Below the pieces are notes generated by a model. The model saw only the letters and a program-made list of their open reading frames with translations, did not search any database and was not told the DNA's origin. This document shows, one piece after another, positions 1-6,225 of a stretch of 22,700 nt of DNA. Position 1 is the stretch's first letter; every line of letters begins with the position of its first letter. The DNA is from NIC37A-2 sp050289625 (GTDB lineage Bacteria; Myxococcota_A; Polyangia; Polyangiales; Polyangiaceae). A program made the position numbers and the translations under genes. The stretch is taken from the NCBI GenBank assembly GCA_050289625.1, contig JBNKGC010000086.1:1-22700 (forward strand), in the 5' to 3' direction.

Positions 1-261
1 GTTTGCTCCTCCCGTCGCACTCGCACCGGTACCTCCGGAGCTGACTTGACCACCGCTACTCGTTCCGCCGGAAGCCGAGCCACCGCTGCTGGAACCGCCG
101 CTATTCGCACCGCCGCTACTGGCGCCACCGCTGCTCGCACCGCCGGAACCGGTGCCGCCGCTGCTCTGATCTTTGGCAGAGTTGGTGGATTCGCCCGAGC
201 AGTTGGCGAGGGCGATGGGAAGGGCGAGCGCGAAAAGAAGCCTCGTTTTGGAGAAGCGCAT
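1..261 (-). CDS. Ser/Gly-rich lipoprotein, N-terminal part (runs off the left edge)
   Basis: The minus-strand frame is open from the ATG at 261 to the window edge. It begins MRFSKTRLLFALALPIALANC, a basic n-region, a hydrophobic core and a cysteine at residue 21 that could be lipidated. The -1 residue is Asn, which is atypical for a lipobox, so secretion is likely but lipidation is less sure. After about 30 residues it becomes a low-complexity linker of repeating SSGGA/SSGGT units, a style common in surface lipoproteins of myxobacteria. An AAGAGG sequence lies about 13 nt before the ATG. The functional domain is outside the window, so no function is proposed. Confidence 0.72.
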   Translation of the reverse strand, partial: MRFSKTRLLFALALPIALANCSGESTNSAKDQSSGGTGSGGASSGGASSGGANSGGSSSGGSASGGTSSGGQVSSGGTGASATGGAN

Positions 262-498
262 ACTCTGGCAGACCTCTTGCCGAATTCAGTTTGGCGAATT
301 CAGTCGAATAGCCAGTAGCAGGGCCGGGCGTCCCGCCCAAGCACTTCACCGCAAATGAGTGGTGTAAGGGAGTCAATGTAGGTGCAAGCCGCAACTTCGG
401 CCCTGCGATCTCAGGGCACTCGGGTGAACAGTCCGCGTACGGCGACGCAGCCGTACGAAAAGCTACCGCAAGCGGTCATCGCTAAGACCGGTTCAGGT

Positions 499-1524
499 TC
501 AGTGCGCGCCCCCGCCGTGTGCCGTGACTCGAAAACCGTCGGCTTGCCGATGAAGCTTCAGGCGACCTGGCAGAAACGACTCGATCACCTCGAGGTTCGT
601 CGTGGTGTGAAGACTGGGTTCCGCAGTCAGAAACTCTCCGTCGCCCGCAAGCGCCCAGGGGACCAACAGTTGGTCGGCGAGGTGTTCACCGACAGGAACT
701 CCTGAGGCGATATACTTGCGCACTTCTCCGGCAAGGCGGTGCGCGATGGTCTCGGCTCTCACCCCGCGCTGTCCGAATGCGGAAAGCGTCTCGACTAGGT
801 CTGCAGAGTGAACCGTGACCATGGCCACATTCCCGGGGCCCGCACTGGCGACTGTACGTGTTTCGAGATCGATGGGCAGGTCCGCAAGCTGGCGCGCAAG
901 GATCCGGACCTCGCGCTCGGCCACGTGTTCGGGGATCTGGCTCACCAACGCGCAGATTTCGACCTTCTCGATCGCCCCGCGGCTCGTCAGCTCGAGTCCG
1001 CCAAGCGACGAGCCTCCTCTAACCCGAGCGACGAAACGCCCGCCGCCCGCAGGATAGAAACCGTGACGTTCGAGCTCGACCTGAACCCTGCCTCCCATCC
1101 GCCGAAGCACCGGGAGAAACGTCTTTTGGATGAAGTCCACAGGCGGTGCCCAGGCGTTGTGGGTACCACCTTCAAACACCATCGTGGACTCGCCCGAGGT
1201 CATCAGCAGCGCCGGAAGGACGGTCTGAAAAACGAGCGTCGCGCTCCCCGCCGTTCCGACGGCAAACTCGTAGCTGTCGTGCTGAACCCTTCCGGGTTCG
1301 AAAGTCAGAGCGACCGAGCCCAACTCGGCACCGGAGACCCGCGCCGAACAGACCGCCTCGGTCGCGCGGACGGCAGTTAGATGCTGCCGCAAGAGTCCAG
1401 GTCGGCTCCTTTTGGCGCGGATCCCTTCGATCCGGAACGGAGTTCCTGTCACCGCCGCGAGGGAAAGAGAGGTGCGCAGGACCTGCCCGCCGCCCTCACC
1501 CATGGCGCCATCGATCGTCAACAT
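499..1524 (-). CDS. rtcA: RNA 3'-terminal phosphate cyclase RtcA
   Basis: RtcA converts an RNA 3'-phosphate to a 2',3'-cyclic phosphate through a covalent His-AMP intermediate, making ends that RtcB-type repair can use. The 341-residue product starts MLTIDGAMGEGGGQVLRTSL, the family N-terminal signature, and ends close to the length of E. coli RtcA (338). The expected nucleotidyl histidine is H281 in GEHLADQLLVPW. Family motifs HNAWAPPVD (about 122-130) and FYPAGGG (about 156-162) are intact. The ATG at 1524 was chosen because the open frame upstream (to 1590) adds 22 residues absent from the family. The gene lies 103 nt downstream of rtcB on the same strand, so it is probably cotranscribed and under the same RtcR/sigma-54 control. 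Confidence 0.96.
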   Translation of the reverse strand: MLTIDGAMGEGGGQVLRTSLSLAAVTGTPFRIEGIRAKRSRPGLLRQHLTAVRATEAVCSARVSGAELGSVALTFEPGRVQHDSYEFAVGTAGSATLVFQTVLPALLMTSGESTMVFEGGTHNAWAPPVDFIQKTFLPVLRRMGGRVQVELERHGFYPAGGGRFVARVRGGSSLGGLELTSRGAIEKVEICALVSQIPEHVAEREVRILARQLADLPIDLETRTVASAGPGNVAMVTVHSADLVETLSAFGQRGVRAETIAHRLAGEVRKYIASGVPVGEHLADQLLVPWALAGDGEFLTAEPSLHTTTNLEVIESFLPGRLKLHRQADGFRVTAHGGGAH

Positions 1525-1627
1525 GTTCGTGCTTTCGTTACGGCAATCATCGCTTGCGACGAAAGAATGCCTCGGGTCTCGTGTCCTCACCGAAGGCTGG
1601 GGCCACGGAAGGGGTGAGCGCTGGCGC

Positions 1628-2854
1628 TTACCCCTTCACGCAGACGACTTGCTTCAGAGTGTGGACGACTTCCACCAAGTCGCTCTGGGCCTGCATCACC
1701 TTGTCGATGTCCTTGTAGGCCCCAGGCGTTTCATCGAGGACGTCCTTGTCCTTTCGACACTCGACGCCTTCCGTTGCCCGGCGATGGTCCTCGAGAGAAA
1801 ACCGCCTCTTGGCTTTGGTGCGTGACATCACGCGTCCCGCACCATGACTGCAACTGCAGAAACTCTCGGGGTTCCCCTTCCCTCGAACGATGTAGGAGCG
1901 GGCGCCCATGCTTCCGGGGATGATCCCCAACACGCCCTCTCCAGCGTGTACCGCACCTTTACGGGTGACGAACACACTCTTTCCGTAGTGGAACTCGCGG
2001 GAAACGTAGTTGTGGTGACAGTTCACTGCGCTTTTCGCCGTCTGGAACGGAGGGATCCCCGAAAGACGCCGCACCGAGTCGAGGACCGCCTGCATCATCA
2101 GCTCCCGGTTGTGGCGCGCGAACGCCTGTGCCCACTCCACCGCCTCGACATAGTCGTGGAAGTGTTCGCTCCCCTCCTCGAAGTACGAAAGGTTCGCGTC
2201 GGGAAGGTGATGCTGATGCCGCTGCATGTCTCGCTTCGCGAGAGCGATGAAGTGAGAACCGATGCGGTTTCCCACTCCGCGCGACCCGCTGTGCAACATG
2301 AACCAGACTCTGTCCCTCTCGTCGAGGCAAACCTCGATGAAGTGGTTTCCCGTTCCGAGGGTACCGAGGTGAACGACGTTGTTGGTCTTCTCGATGGCCG
2401 GATGCTTGTGAGCGATGGCGCGGAAGCCCGCGTCCAGATCCTTCCAGACCTTGCCAACCCGGTTCGGGACATCCCTCCAGGAGCCCTTGTCCCCGCGGCC
2501 CCCCGTGCGACCCCGCCCGTGCGGTACGGCTCGCTCTATGGTGCTTCGCATGGGAGCCAGGTTGTCCGGCAGTTGACTTGCCCTGAGCGTCGTTTCGACC
2601 GCCATCATTCCGCAACCAATGTCGACTCCAACCGCAGCAGGGATCACCGCACCGACGGTCGGGATCACGCTCCCGACGGTTGCTCCGATCCCCAAATGCA
2701 CGTCCGGCATGGCCGCCACCCACTTGTGGACGATCGGAAGACGGGCGATGTTCGTGAGCTGATCGATAGCCTCGGGCTCCACGGGCACCCCGCGAGTCCA
2801 GGTCTTGATCGGCACGCAACCATAAGGCTCGCGCAGCTCGTAATTCGTGTTCAT
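1628..2854 (-). CDS. rtcB: tRNA-splicing/RNA-repair ligase RtcB
   Basis: RtcB joins RNA 2',3'-cyclic phosphate or 3'-phosphate ends to 5'-OH ends, using GTP and Mn2+ through a His-GMP intermediate. It is the ligase that can heal tRNAs cut by anticodon nucleases. The product starting at MNTNYELREP is 408 residues, the same length as E. coli RtcB. Metal and catalytic residues are present: C81 in VDIGCGMM, H171 in GTGNHFIEV, H188 in MLHSGSRGVG, H281 in NCHHNYVSRE, and the guanylylated H337 in CSHGAGRVMSRTKA. The open frame reaches 3058, but the ATG at 2854 has a GAGAGAA Shine-Dalgarno 5-6 nt upstream and fits the family. It is divergent from rtcR with a 242-nt spacer that holds a sigma-54 promoter, and rtcA follows. 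Confidence 0.97.
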   Translation of the reverse strand: MNTNYELREPYGCVPIKTWTRGVPVEPEAIDQLTNIARLPIVHKWVAAMPDVHLGIGATVGSVIPTVGAVIPAAVGVDIGCGMMAVETTLRASQLPDNLAPMRSTIERAVPHGRGRTGGRGDKGSWRDVPNRVGKVWKDLDAGFRAIAHKHPAIEKTNNVVHLGTLGTGNHFIEVCLDERDRVWFMLHSGSRGVGNRIGSHFIALAKRDMQRHQHHLPDANLSYFEEGSEHFHDYVEAVEWAQAFARHNRELMMQAVLDSVRRLSGIPPFQTAKSAVNCHHNYVSREFHYGKSVFVTRKGAVHAGEGVLGIIPGSMGARSYIVRGKGNPESFCSCSHGAGRVMSRTKAKRRFSLEDHRRATEGVECRKDKDVLDETPGAYKDIDKVMQAQSDLVEVVHTLKQVVCVKG

Positions 2855-2965
2855 TGGTGTTCTCTCAGTCCGAGTCATCTTTGAGGGGTGCTTCTGGTCG
2901 GGATCGAAACCAACTTTTTTCGGTGCTCTGCCGCGTTGACCTTCAGAAGCGTTGCCGAGAGGACT

Positions 2966-2982
2966 TTGCACCCCGCATGCCA
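2966..2982 (-). promoter_or_regulatory. Sigma-54 (-24/-12) promoter of rtcBA
   Basis: Read on the minus strand, the site is TGGCATGCGGGGTGCAA. The GG (-24) and GC (-12) dinucleotides are separated by exactly 10 nt, as sigma-54 requires, and it matches TGGCACG-N4-TTGCA except at two core bases. It lies about 110 nt upstream of the rtcB ATG, so transcription should begin near 2955. The neighbouring gene rtcR encodes the cognate activator, which makes the assignment strong. Confidence 0.8.
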
Positions 2983-3027
2983 GTTCTCTGGCGCGCTCGC
3001 TTCTGCAGGACAAATGGTTGAAAGCGC

Positions 3028-3040
3028 AGCAAAAATTGCT
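3028..3040. promoter_or_regulatory. Possible RtcR upstream activator site for rtcBA
   Basis: A perfect inverted repeat, AGCAA-AAA-TTGCT, lies in the rtcB-rtcR spacer about 46 nt behind the -24 element of the rtcB promoter. Enhancer-binding proteins normally bind such sites upstream of sigma-54 promoters. A comparable AT-rich inverted repeat precedes the second sigma-54 promoter at 4684-4705. The assignment to RtcR is inference from position only. Confidence 0.35.
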
Positions 3041-3096
3041 CCAAGGCAGGGGCAACACTAGATACGCATCGATATTCCCATATCCTCCTGGATAGA

Positions 3097-4680
3097 ATGA
3101 AGACCGTCGTCATCGGCCTGCTCGGAGTTACTCTCGATGCCATGAAGAAGCGGGGCGACCGCTGGCTTCAATGGCGCCCCACGGTCGACGTGTGCCGACA
3201 CGACGACCTGGTCGTCGACCGTTTCGAGCTCCTCTATCAGGCGAAATTCGAGAATCTGGCGCAGCAGATCACCAAAGACATTCGCTCGGTCTCGCCCGAA
3301 ACGCTGGTGCGTCCGCACCACCTGGAGCTCAACGATCCCTGGGATTTCGAGGAAGTCTACGGGGCTCTGCACGACTTCGCGTCCAAGTACCGCTTCAAAC
3401 AGAGTGGAGAGCGGTACCTGGTTCACATCACCACGGGCACCCACGTCGCGCAGATCTGTCAGTTCCTTCTCACGGAATCGCGCCACATCCCAGGGCAACT
3501 CCTGCAGACGAGCCCCAGCAAGCAAAAGGGGCGGGTCGGTTCGTACAGCATCATCGACCTGGACCTTTCCAAGTACGACAGGCTGGCTTCGCGGTTCAAA
3601 CTCGAGCAGCGCGAGAGTCGGGACTTCCTCAAGTCCGGGATTGCGACCAGGAACAAGGCGTTCAACAAGCTGATCGACCGGATCGAGCAAGTCGCGATCG
3701 CTTCGAGGTCCCCCCTGTTGCTCATGGGCCCCACGGGTGCAGGCAAGAGCCACCTGGCGCGTCGCGTCCACGAGCTGAAGAAGCTTCGCGGTCAGATTTC
3801 CGGCCCTTTCGTGGAGGTCAACTGCGCCACGATCCGGGGCGATGGCGCGATGAGCGCCCTCTTCGGTCACAAGAAAGGCGCGTTCACCGGTGCATCCGGC
3901 CCCCGAGAGGGACTGCTCCGTGAGGCGAATGGCGGGATCCTCTTTCTCGACGAGATCGGTGAACTCGGCCTCGAGGAACAAGCCATGCTCCTTCGCGCCA
4001 TCGAAGAAAAGCGCTTCTTCCCCGTCGGCGCGGATCGGGAAGTCGAAAGCGATTTCCAACTCATCAGCGGGACGAATCGGGACCTCCGCGGTTCCGTGGC
4101 AGATGGGACCTTCCGCGACGACCTCCTGGCGCGAATCAACCTCTGGGCCTTCCATTTGCCAGCGCTTCGCGAGCGTCCGGAGGACATGGAACCCAACCTG
4201 GATTACGAGGCCGAGCGCTGGATGGAGACCCACGGAGCCCGGGTGACGATGAACCGAGAAGCCCGCAAGCTGTTCTTGGATTTCGCGAGGGCGCCGACGA
4301 CGAGCTGGAGCGGCAACTTCCGAGACTACAGCGCCGCATTCGAACGCATGGCGACGCTGGCGGACGGGGGCAGAATCACTGCGGCCGGGGTTCGCGAAGA
4401 GATCGAGCGACTGAAAGAGTCATGGGAGCGTCCGGGCGGCTCGAAGGGAGACGACATTCTTCCGCGATTCCTCGGGGCGGACGTCGTGGCCGATCTCGAC
4501 CTGTTCGACCGGGTGCAGCTCGCCGAGGTGCTGCGAGTCTGCGTGAACTCGAGCACCCTTTCGGAGGCCGGGCGGACGCTGTTCTCGGAATCCCGGAAGA
4601 AGCGATCCTCGGTAAACGACGCCGATCGTGTGCGGAAATACTTGGCCAAGTACGGCCTCTCCTGGGCCGATTTATCCTAG
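3097..4680 (+). CDS. rtcR: RtcR, CARF-domain sigma-54-dependent activator of RNA repair
   Basis: This 527-residue protein has the full RtcR layout. The N-terminal CARF-like sensor (about 1-180) opens MKTVVIGLLGVTLDA and has the ligand-binding loop HITTGTHVAQ (110-119). The AAA+ sigma-54 interaction domain follows, with Walker A GPTGAGKS (211-218), the sigma-54-contacting loop GAFTGA (261-266), Walker B ILFLDEIGE (281-289) and the arginine-finger region FRDDLLARIN (339-348). A C-terminal helix-turn-helix segment lies at about 460-520. Enterobacterial RtcR is known to be activated by tRNA fragments with 2',3'-cyclic phosphate ends. The gene is divergent from rtcBA, and a second sigma-54 promoter starts 78 nt past its stop, so it probably controls both sides. 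Its own promoter is unclear; a weak TTGCTC-17 nt-TAGATA pair sits at 3035-3063. Confidence 0.97.
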   Translation: MKTVVIGLLGVTLDAMKKRGDRWLQWRPTVDVCRHDDLVVDRFELLYQAKFENLAQQITKDIRSVSPETLVRPHHLELNDPWDFEEVYGALHDFASKYRFKQSGERYLVHITTGTHVAQICQFLLTESRHIPGQLLQTSPSKQKGRVGSYSIIDLDLSKYDRLASRFKLEQRESRDFLKSGIATRNKAFNKLIDRIEQVAIASRSPLLLMGPTGAGKSHLARRVHELKKLRGQISGPFVEVNCATIRGDGAMSALFGHKKGAFTGASGPREGLLREANGGILFLDEIGELGLEEQAMLLRAIEEKRFFPVGADREVESDFQLISGTNRDLRGSVADGTFRDDLLARINLWAFHLPALRERPEDMEPNLDYEAERWMETHGARVTMNREARKLFLDFARAPTTSWSGNFRDYSAAFERMATLADGGRITAAGVREEIERLKESWERPGGSKGDDILPRFLGADVVADLDLFDRVQLAEVLRVCVNSSTLSEAGRTLFSESRKKRSSVNDADRVRKYLAKYGLSWADLS

Positions 4681-4683
4681 TCG

Positions 4684-4705
4684 ATAGCTTTTTATCTATT
4701 GCTAT
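4684..4705. promoter_or_regulatory. Possible RtcR upstream activator site for the tRNA array
   Basis: Immediately after the rtcR stop codon comes an unusually AT-rich patch with the inverted repeat ATAGC-N12-GCTAT. It lies about 54 nt upstream of the -24 element at 4759, a normal distance for an enhancer-binding protein. It loosely resembles the AT-rich inverted repeat at 3028-3040 (AGC, an A/T run, TTGCT). The function is inferred from position and likeness. Confidence 0.35.
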
Positions 4706-4758
4706 AGCTCGCTGAAGCCTTCCGCTCAGTTCCTCGGGAATCTGCACACTCTCCAAGT

Positions 4759-4774
4759 TGGCACACATCTCGCA
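4759..4774 (+). promoter_or_regulatory. Sigma-54 (-24/-12) promoter reading into the tRNA array
   Basis: The plus-strand site is TGGCACACATCTCGCA. It has a perfect TGGCAC -24 element and exactly 10 nt between the GG and GC dinucleotides; the -12 element TCGCA has one mismatch to TTGCA. Transcription should start near 4785. No protein gene starts for the next 1.5 kb, so the expected product is the hairpin-rich leader, the tRNA cluster and probably the HNH gene. The adjacent rtcR is the obvious activator. Confidence 0.72.
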
Positions 4775-5073
4775 TTGCACATCGCCGTGATGCTACGAGG
4801 CATCCGAACGAAGGAGCACACCGCTCGATGACCCAAGTGATTCACAGATCAGAACGAACCCAGCCTTGGGGAACCGCTCTGGCTTCGAGCTCGATGAATC
4901 CGAGCGACGAGGCGTTCGCCGACGGGCGCCCGTGCGCACCGCGCACGGGTCAGAGCAGTGACCTGCTTCCGAAAGACCATTTCGGGCGCAGCGGCATCTT
5001 CGCTTCGGAACTGGTTCTCTCCTTTGGAGAGAGTACCTAGCGGTGGCAACCAACTGAGACCTTCGTGTCGCAG

Positions 5074-5103
5074 AAGGCCGCCCTGGGAAACCAAGGCGGC
5101 CTT
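5074..5103 (+). other. Long GAAA-capped stem-loop
   Basis: A 9-bp perfect stem (AAGGCCGCC with GGCGGCCTT) is followed by a C/A mismatch, a 3-bp TGG/CCA stem and a GAAA tetraloop. Its 3' half contains GAAACCAAGGCGGC, which recurs with one change in the hairpin at 5415-5452. It lacks a T-tract, so a simple terminator is unlikely. Confidence 0.6.
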
Positions 5104-5127
5104 TGTCGCATCCGGAGTCTGGAACTC

Positions 5128-5149
5128 GCGAGGGCAGGCCCTCGCTTTT
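5128..5149 (+). terminator. Possible weak intrinsic terminator or attenuator in the array leader
   Basis: A 7-bp GC-rich stem, GCGAGGG-CAGG-CCCTCGC, is followed directly by TTTT. It lies between the array promoter and the tRNAs and could attenuate transcription. The T-run is short, so it may simply be another structural hairpin of the leader. Confidence 0.3.
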
Positions 5150-5215
5150 CGGCAAGAACCCGGACGCTCGCCACACGCTGGGTTCGGATTCCATGGGCTC
5201 GACGCAGAAGAAAGG

Positions 5216-5233
5216 CGCGCTCGGCCGAGCGCG
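5216..5233. repeat. Perfect 18-bp palindrome
   Basis: CGCGCTCGGCCGAGCGCG is identical to its reverse complement. In RNA it folds into a hairpin of up to seven pairs; in DNA it could bind a dimeric protein. It sits inside the array leader. Confidence 0.6.
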
Positions 5234-5294
5234 AACGGGAGAAGACCATGCAACGGAAGAACAAGCCGCGCCACAAAATCGGCCTCGGACCGAT

Positions 5295-5346
5295 GGCGTA
5301 GCAAGTAACGCACTCGACTTTGATCGAGGGGACGACGTCCGACGCC
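5295..5346 (+). ncRNA. 52-nt tRNA-like element without a T loop (first of two)
   Basis: The ends pair as a 5-bp acceptor-like stem (GGCGT with ACGCC). Inside are a 2-bp D-arm remnant, an anticodon-like hairpin CTCGA-CTTTGA-TCGAG (5313-5328), and a mini T-arm GGAC-GAC-GTCC (5330-5340) that has lost the usual 7-nt TTCGANT loop. The overall order mimics a tRNA but is only 52 nt. GGCGT can alternatively pair with GCGCC at 5268-5272, so two folds compete. It could be a degenerate tRNA or a purposeful mimic; chance pairing in GC-rich DNA is possible. Confidence 0.35.
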
Positions 5347-5414
5347 TTCCATCCCCCCGGAACGGCGAAAGACCACTCTCCTCGAAACGCGCGGCACCAC
5401 CGGTGCCGCCTTTC

Positions 5415-5452
5415 CCCGGCGGGAGTGAAACCAAGGAGGCACTTCCGCCGGG
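5415..5452 (+). other. 13-bp stem-loop just before tRNA-Lys
   Basis: CCCGGCGGGAGTG pairs with CACTTCCGCCGGG (12 Watson-Crick pairs and one G-T), with loop AAACCAAGGAGG. It ends 4 nt before the tRNA-Lys acceptor stem. The loop shares GAAACCAAGGNGGC with the 5074-5103 hairpin and contains a Shine-Dalgarno-like AAGGAGG. It may be an RNase III or RNase P processing cue or a protein-binding element. Confidence 0.6.
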
Positions 5453-5456
5453 CTCT

Positions 5457-5528
5457 GGATCTGTAACTCAGTGGCAGAGTCGCCGGTTTTTACCCGGCTG
5501 GACGGGGGTTCGAGTCCCTCCAGATCCA
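5457..5528 (+). tRNA. tRNA-Lys (anticodon TTT)
   Basis: This is a complete cloverleaf. The acceptor GGATCTG/CAGATCC has 7 perfect pairs. U8 A9 are present. The D arm is ACTC-AGTGGCA-GAGT with GG. The anticodon stem GCCGG/CCGGC has loop TTTTTAC (anticodon 5489-5491). The variable loop is 5 nt, and the T arm is GGGGG-TTCGAGT-CCCTC. The discriminator is A. No CCA is encoded. Of the seven, this tRNA looks the most normal. Confidence 0.95.
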
Positions 5529-5692
5529 CTGCGAGCACGAAGCGAAACGCCGAGTGATTCGCGAGGACACTTTCGAGAGGTCGAGGGAATTCACCTTTCG
5601 GAGCGGGGGCATGACGCCCCTATCACAAATCGATCCGTGACAACTGAATACTCAGCAACGTGGGATGTCTCCGGCACGCCCACTGCTGGCCA
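5529..5692 (+). other. Spacer between tRNA-Lys and tRNA-Phe with small hairpins
   Basis: No full tRNA is seen. It holds a 5-bp GGGGC-ATGAC-GCCCC hairpin (5606-5620), a TCAC/GTGA stem (5623-5640), and CTGA-ATAC-TCAG (5644-5655). The last is part of a 14-nt stretch whose exact reverse complement lies in the HNH gene at 6440-6453. This wide gap could hold one more decayed tRNA, but I could not fold one. Confidence 0.4.
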
Positions 5693-5765
5693 GGACCTCA
5701 AGCTAATCTGGTGAAAGCGCCTGTTTGAAGCACAGGAGAGTTCGGTTCGAAACCGAGGGGGTCCA
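5693..5765 (+). tRNA. tRNA-Phe (anticodon GAA), lacks U8
   Basis: The acceptor is GGACCTC/GGGGTCC (one wobble). The D arm has only three pairs (GCT/AGC), with GG kept in the loop. The anticodon stem CCTGT/ACAGG has loop TTGAAGC (anticodon 5727-5729). The variable loop is 4 nt and the T arm is TTCGG-TTCGAAA-CCGAG. Position 8 is A instead of the near-universal U that pairs with A14. The discriminator is A; no CCA is encoded. Only 4 nt separate it from tRNA-Pro. Confidence 0.92.
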
Positions 5766-5769
5766 CCGT

Positions 5770-5844
5770 CCGGGGGTAGCTCAACTTGCGGAGAGCACCT
5801 GCTTTGGGAGCAGGAGGTTGTGGGTTCGAATCCCCCTCCCCGGA
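5770..5844 (+). tRNA. tRNA-Pro (anticodon TGG), CCA encoded
   Basis: The acceptor is CCGGGGG/TCCCCGG (one wobble). U8 A9 are present. The D stem is GCTC/GAGC with a 10-nt loop. The anticodon stem CCTGC/GCAGG has loop TTTGGGA (anticodon 5805-5807). The variable loop is AGGTT, and the T arm is GTGGG-TTCGAAT-CCCCC with one T/C mismatch. Discriminator A is followed by genomic CCA (5845-5847). Bacterial tRNA-Pro usually starts C1-G72, which is kept here. Confidence 0.94.
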
Positions 5845-5849
5845 CCACT

Positions 5850-5934
5850 GGAAGACGAAGCGCGAGAGGTCGCGCGCTCGGTTGCTAACCGAAGCCGACC
5901 CGATAGGGTTGGGGTTCGACTCCTCCGTCTTCCG
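5850..5934 (+). tRNA. tRNA-Ser (anticodon GCT), lacks U8
   Basis: The acceptor is a perfect 7-bp GGAAGAC/GTCTTCC. The D arm has a GCGC/GCGC stem with loop GAGAGGTC. The anticodon loop is TTGCTAA (anticodon 5884-5886) on a 4-bp stem with a C/A mismatch at its base. The long variable arm GACCC-GATA-GGGTT marks the Ser class. T loop is TTCGACT. The discriminator is G, as in Ser. Position 8 is G rather than U. No CCA is encoded. It starts 2 nt after the CCA of tRNA-Pro. Confidence 0.93.
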
Positions 5935-5936
5935 CT

Positions 5937-6009
5937 GTGGTCGTAGCTCAATCGGAAAGAGCGCCAGGTCGTGGCCCTGGAGGAGGCGGTTCGAATCCGC
6001 TCGATCACC
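5937..6009 (+). tRNA. tRNA-His (anticodon GTG) with C33 and no encoded G-1
   Basis: The acceptor is GTGGTCG/CGATCAC (one wobble) with U8 A9, D arm GCTC-AATCGGAAA-GAGC and T arm GGCGG-TTCGAAT-CCGCT. The anticodon stem CCAGG/CCTGG closes the loop TCGTGGC, so the anticodon is GTG (5971-5973) but position 33 is C (5970) instead of the near-invariant U. The -1 base is T, while bacterial tRNA-His normally encodes the G-1 needed by HisRS. Discriminator is C; no CCA is encoded. It starts 2 nt after tRNA-Ser. Confidence 0.92.
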
Positions 6010-6031
6010 CCGCGCGATCCGGAGCGCGCCT

Positions 6032-6106
6032 GCTCGCGTGGCGGAATTGGCAGACGCGGCTGGCTCAGACCAAGTCTTTCTGAGGGTTCGACTCCCTCCG
6101 CGAGTA
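6032..6106 (+). tRNA. tRNA-Leu (anticodon CAG), variable arm shortened
   Basis: The acceptor is GCTCGCG/CGCGAGT (one wobble). The TGGCGGAATTGGCAGACGC D region is typical of Leu. Loop CTCAGAC gives anticodon CAG (6066-6068) on a stem with one G/A mismatch and a terminal wobble. T arm GAGGG-TTCGACT-CCCTC is perfect; the discriminator is A; no CCA. The variable region is only about six nt (CTTTCT), whereas Leu tRNAs carry a 12-15 nt paired arm. At 75 nt it is a shrunken class II tRNA. Confidence 0.88.
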
Positions 6107-6170
6107 CAAACGCCTCCATCTTTGGCATGTCCGGAGGAGGCTCTCCATTCGAGTTCCCACTCGGATCTCC

Positions 6171-6222
6171 GAGCGCCACGTGTCCGTCGGCCTTTATCGA
6201 CGAACCCGCACGAGCGGCGCTC
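6171..6222 (+). ncRNA. 52-nt tRNA-like element without a T loop (second of two)
   Basis: Its ends form a perfect 7-bp acceptor-like stem, GAGCGCC with GGCGCTC. Inside is an anticodon-like hairpin CGTCG-GCCTTTAT-CGACG (6185-6202), and no D or T arm can be drawn. It sits between tRNA-Leu and tRNA-Arg, ends 3 nt before tRNA-Arg, and has the same 52-nt length as the element at 5295-5346. It could be a decayed tRNA or a stripped-down mimic. Confidence 0.4.
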
Positions 6223-6225
6223 AAT

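Larger units (their letters stand above)
4785..5456 (+). ncRNA. Hairpin-dense leader of the array transcript
   Basis: No coding frame here looks real, but the DNA is full of perfect stem-loops. They are: 4889-4905 (5 bp, 7-nt loop ATGAATC, like an anticodon arm); 4929-4949 (9 bp, loop ACC); 4969-4985 (6 bp); 5015-5033 (8 bp including a wobble, loop TTT); 5074-5103; 5128-5145 (7 bp, followed by TTTT); 5216-5233 (18-nt palindrome); 5278-5294 (5 bp, 7-nt loop CCTCGGA); 5391-5409 (8 bp, loop ACC); and 5415-5452. A T-arm-like TGGG-TTCGGAT-TCCA occurs near 5178-5194. The pieces look like decayed or minimal tRNAs or processing signals. Transcription from the 4759 promoter is inferred. Confidence 0.5.

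Noticed and set aside
46..318. Ala/Thr/Gly-rich plus-strand frame at the left edge
   Set aside because: It is the complement of the Ser/Gly linker of a lipoprotein with a signal peptide on the minus strand.
1844..2884. 346-codon plus-strand frame opposite rtcB
   Set aside because: It is a shadow of rtcB, whose catalytic residues are all on the minus strand.
5170..5200. A further full tRNA using the TTCGGAT T-arm-like hairpin
   Set aside because: No matching acceptor stem or anticodon arm could be drawn around it.
4889..5409. CRISPR-like array
   Set aside because: The hairpins differ in sequence and spacing; there is no constant repeat and no cas gene.
4793..5538. Long minus-strand frames across the leader and tRNA-Lys
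   Set aside because: They run antisense through folded RNA elements, have Arg/Ser-rich shadow composition and no recognisable domain.
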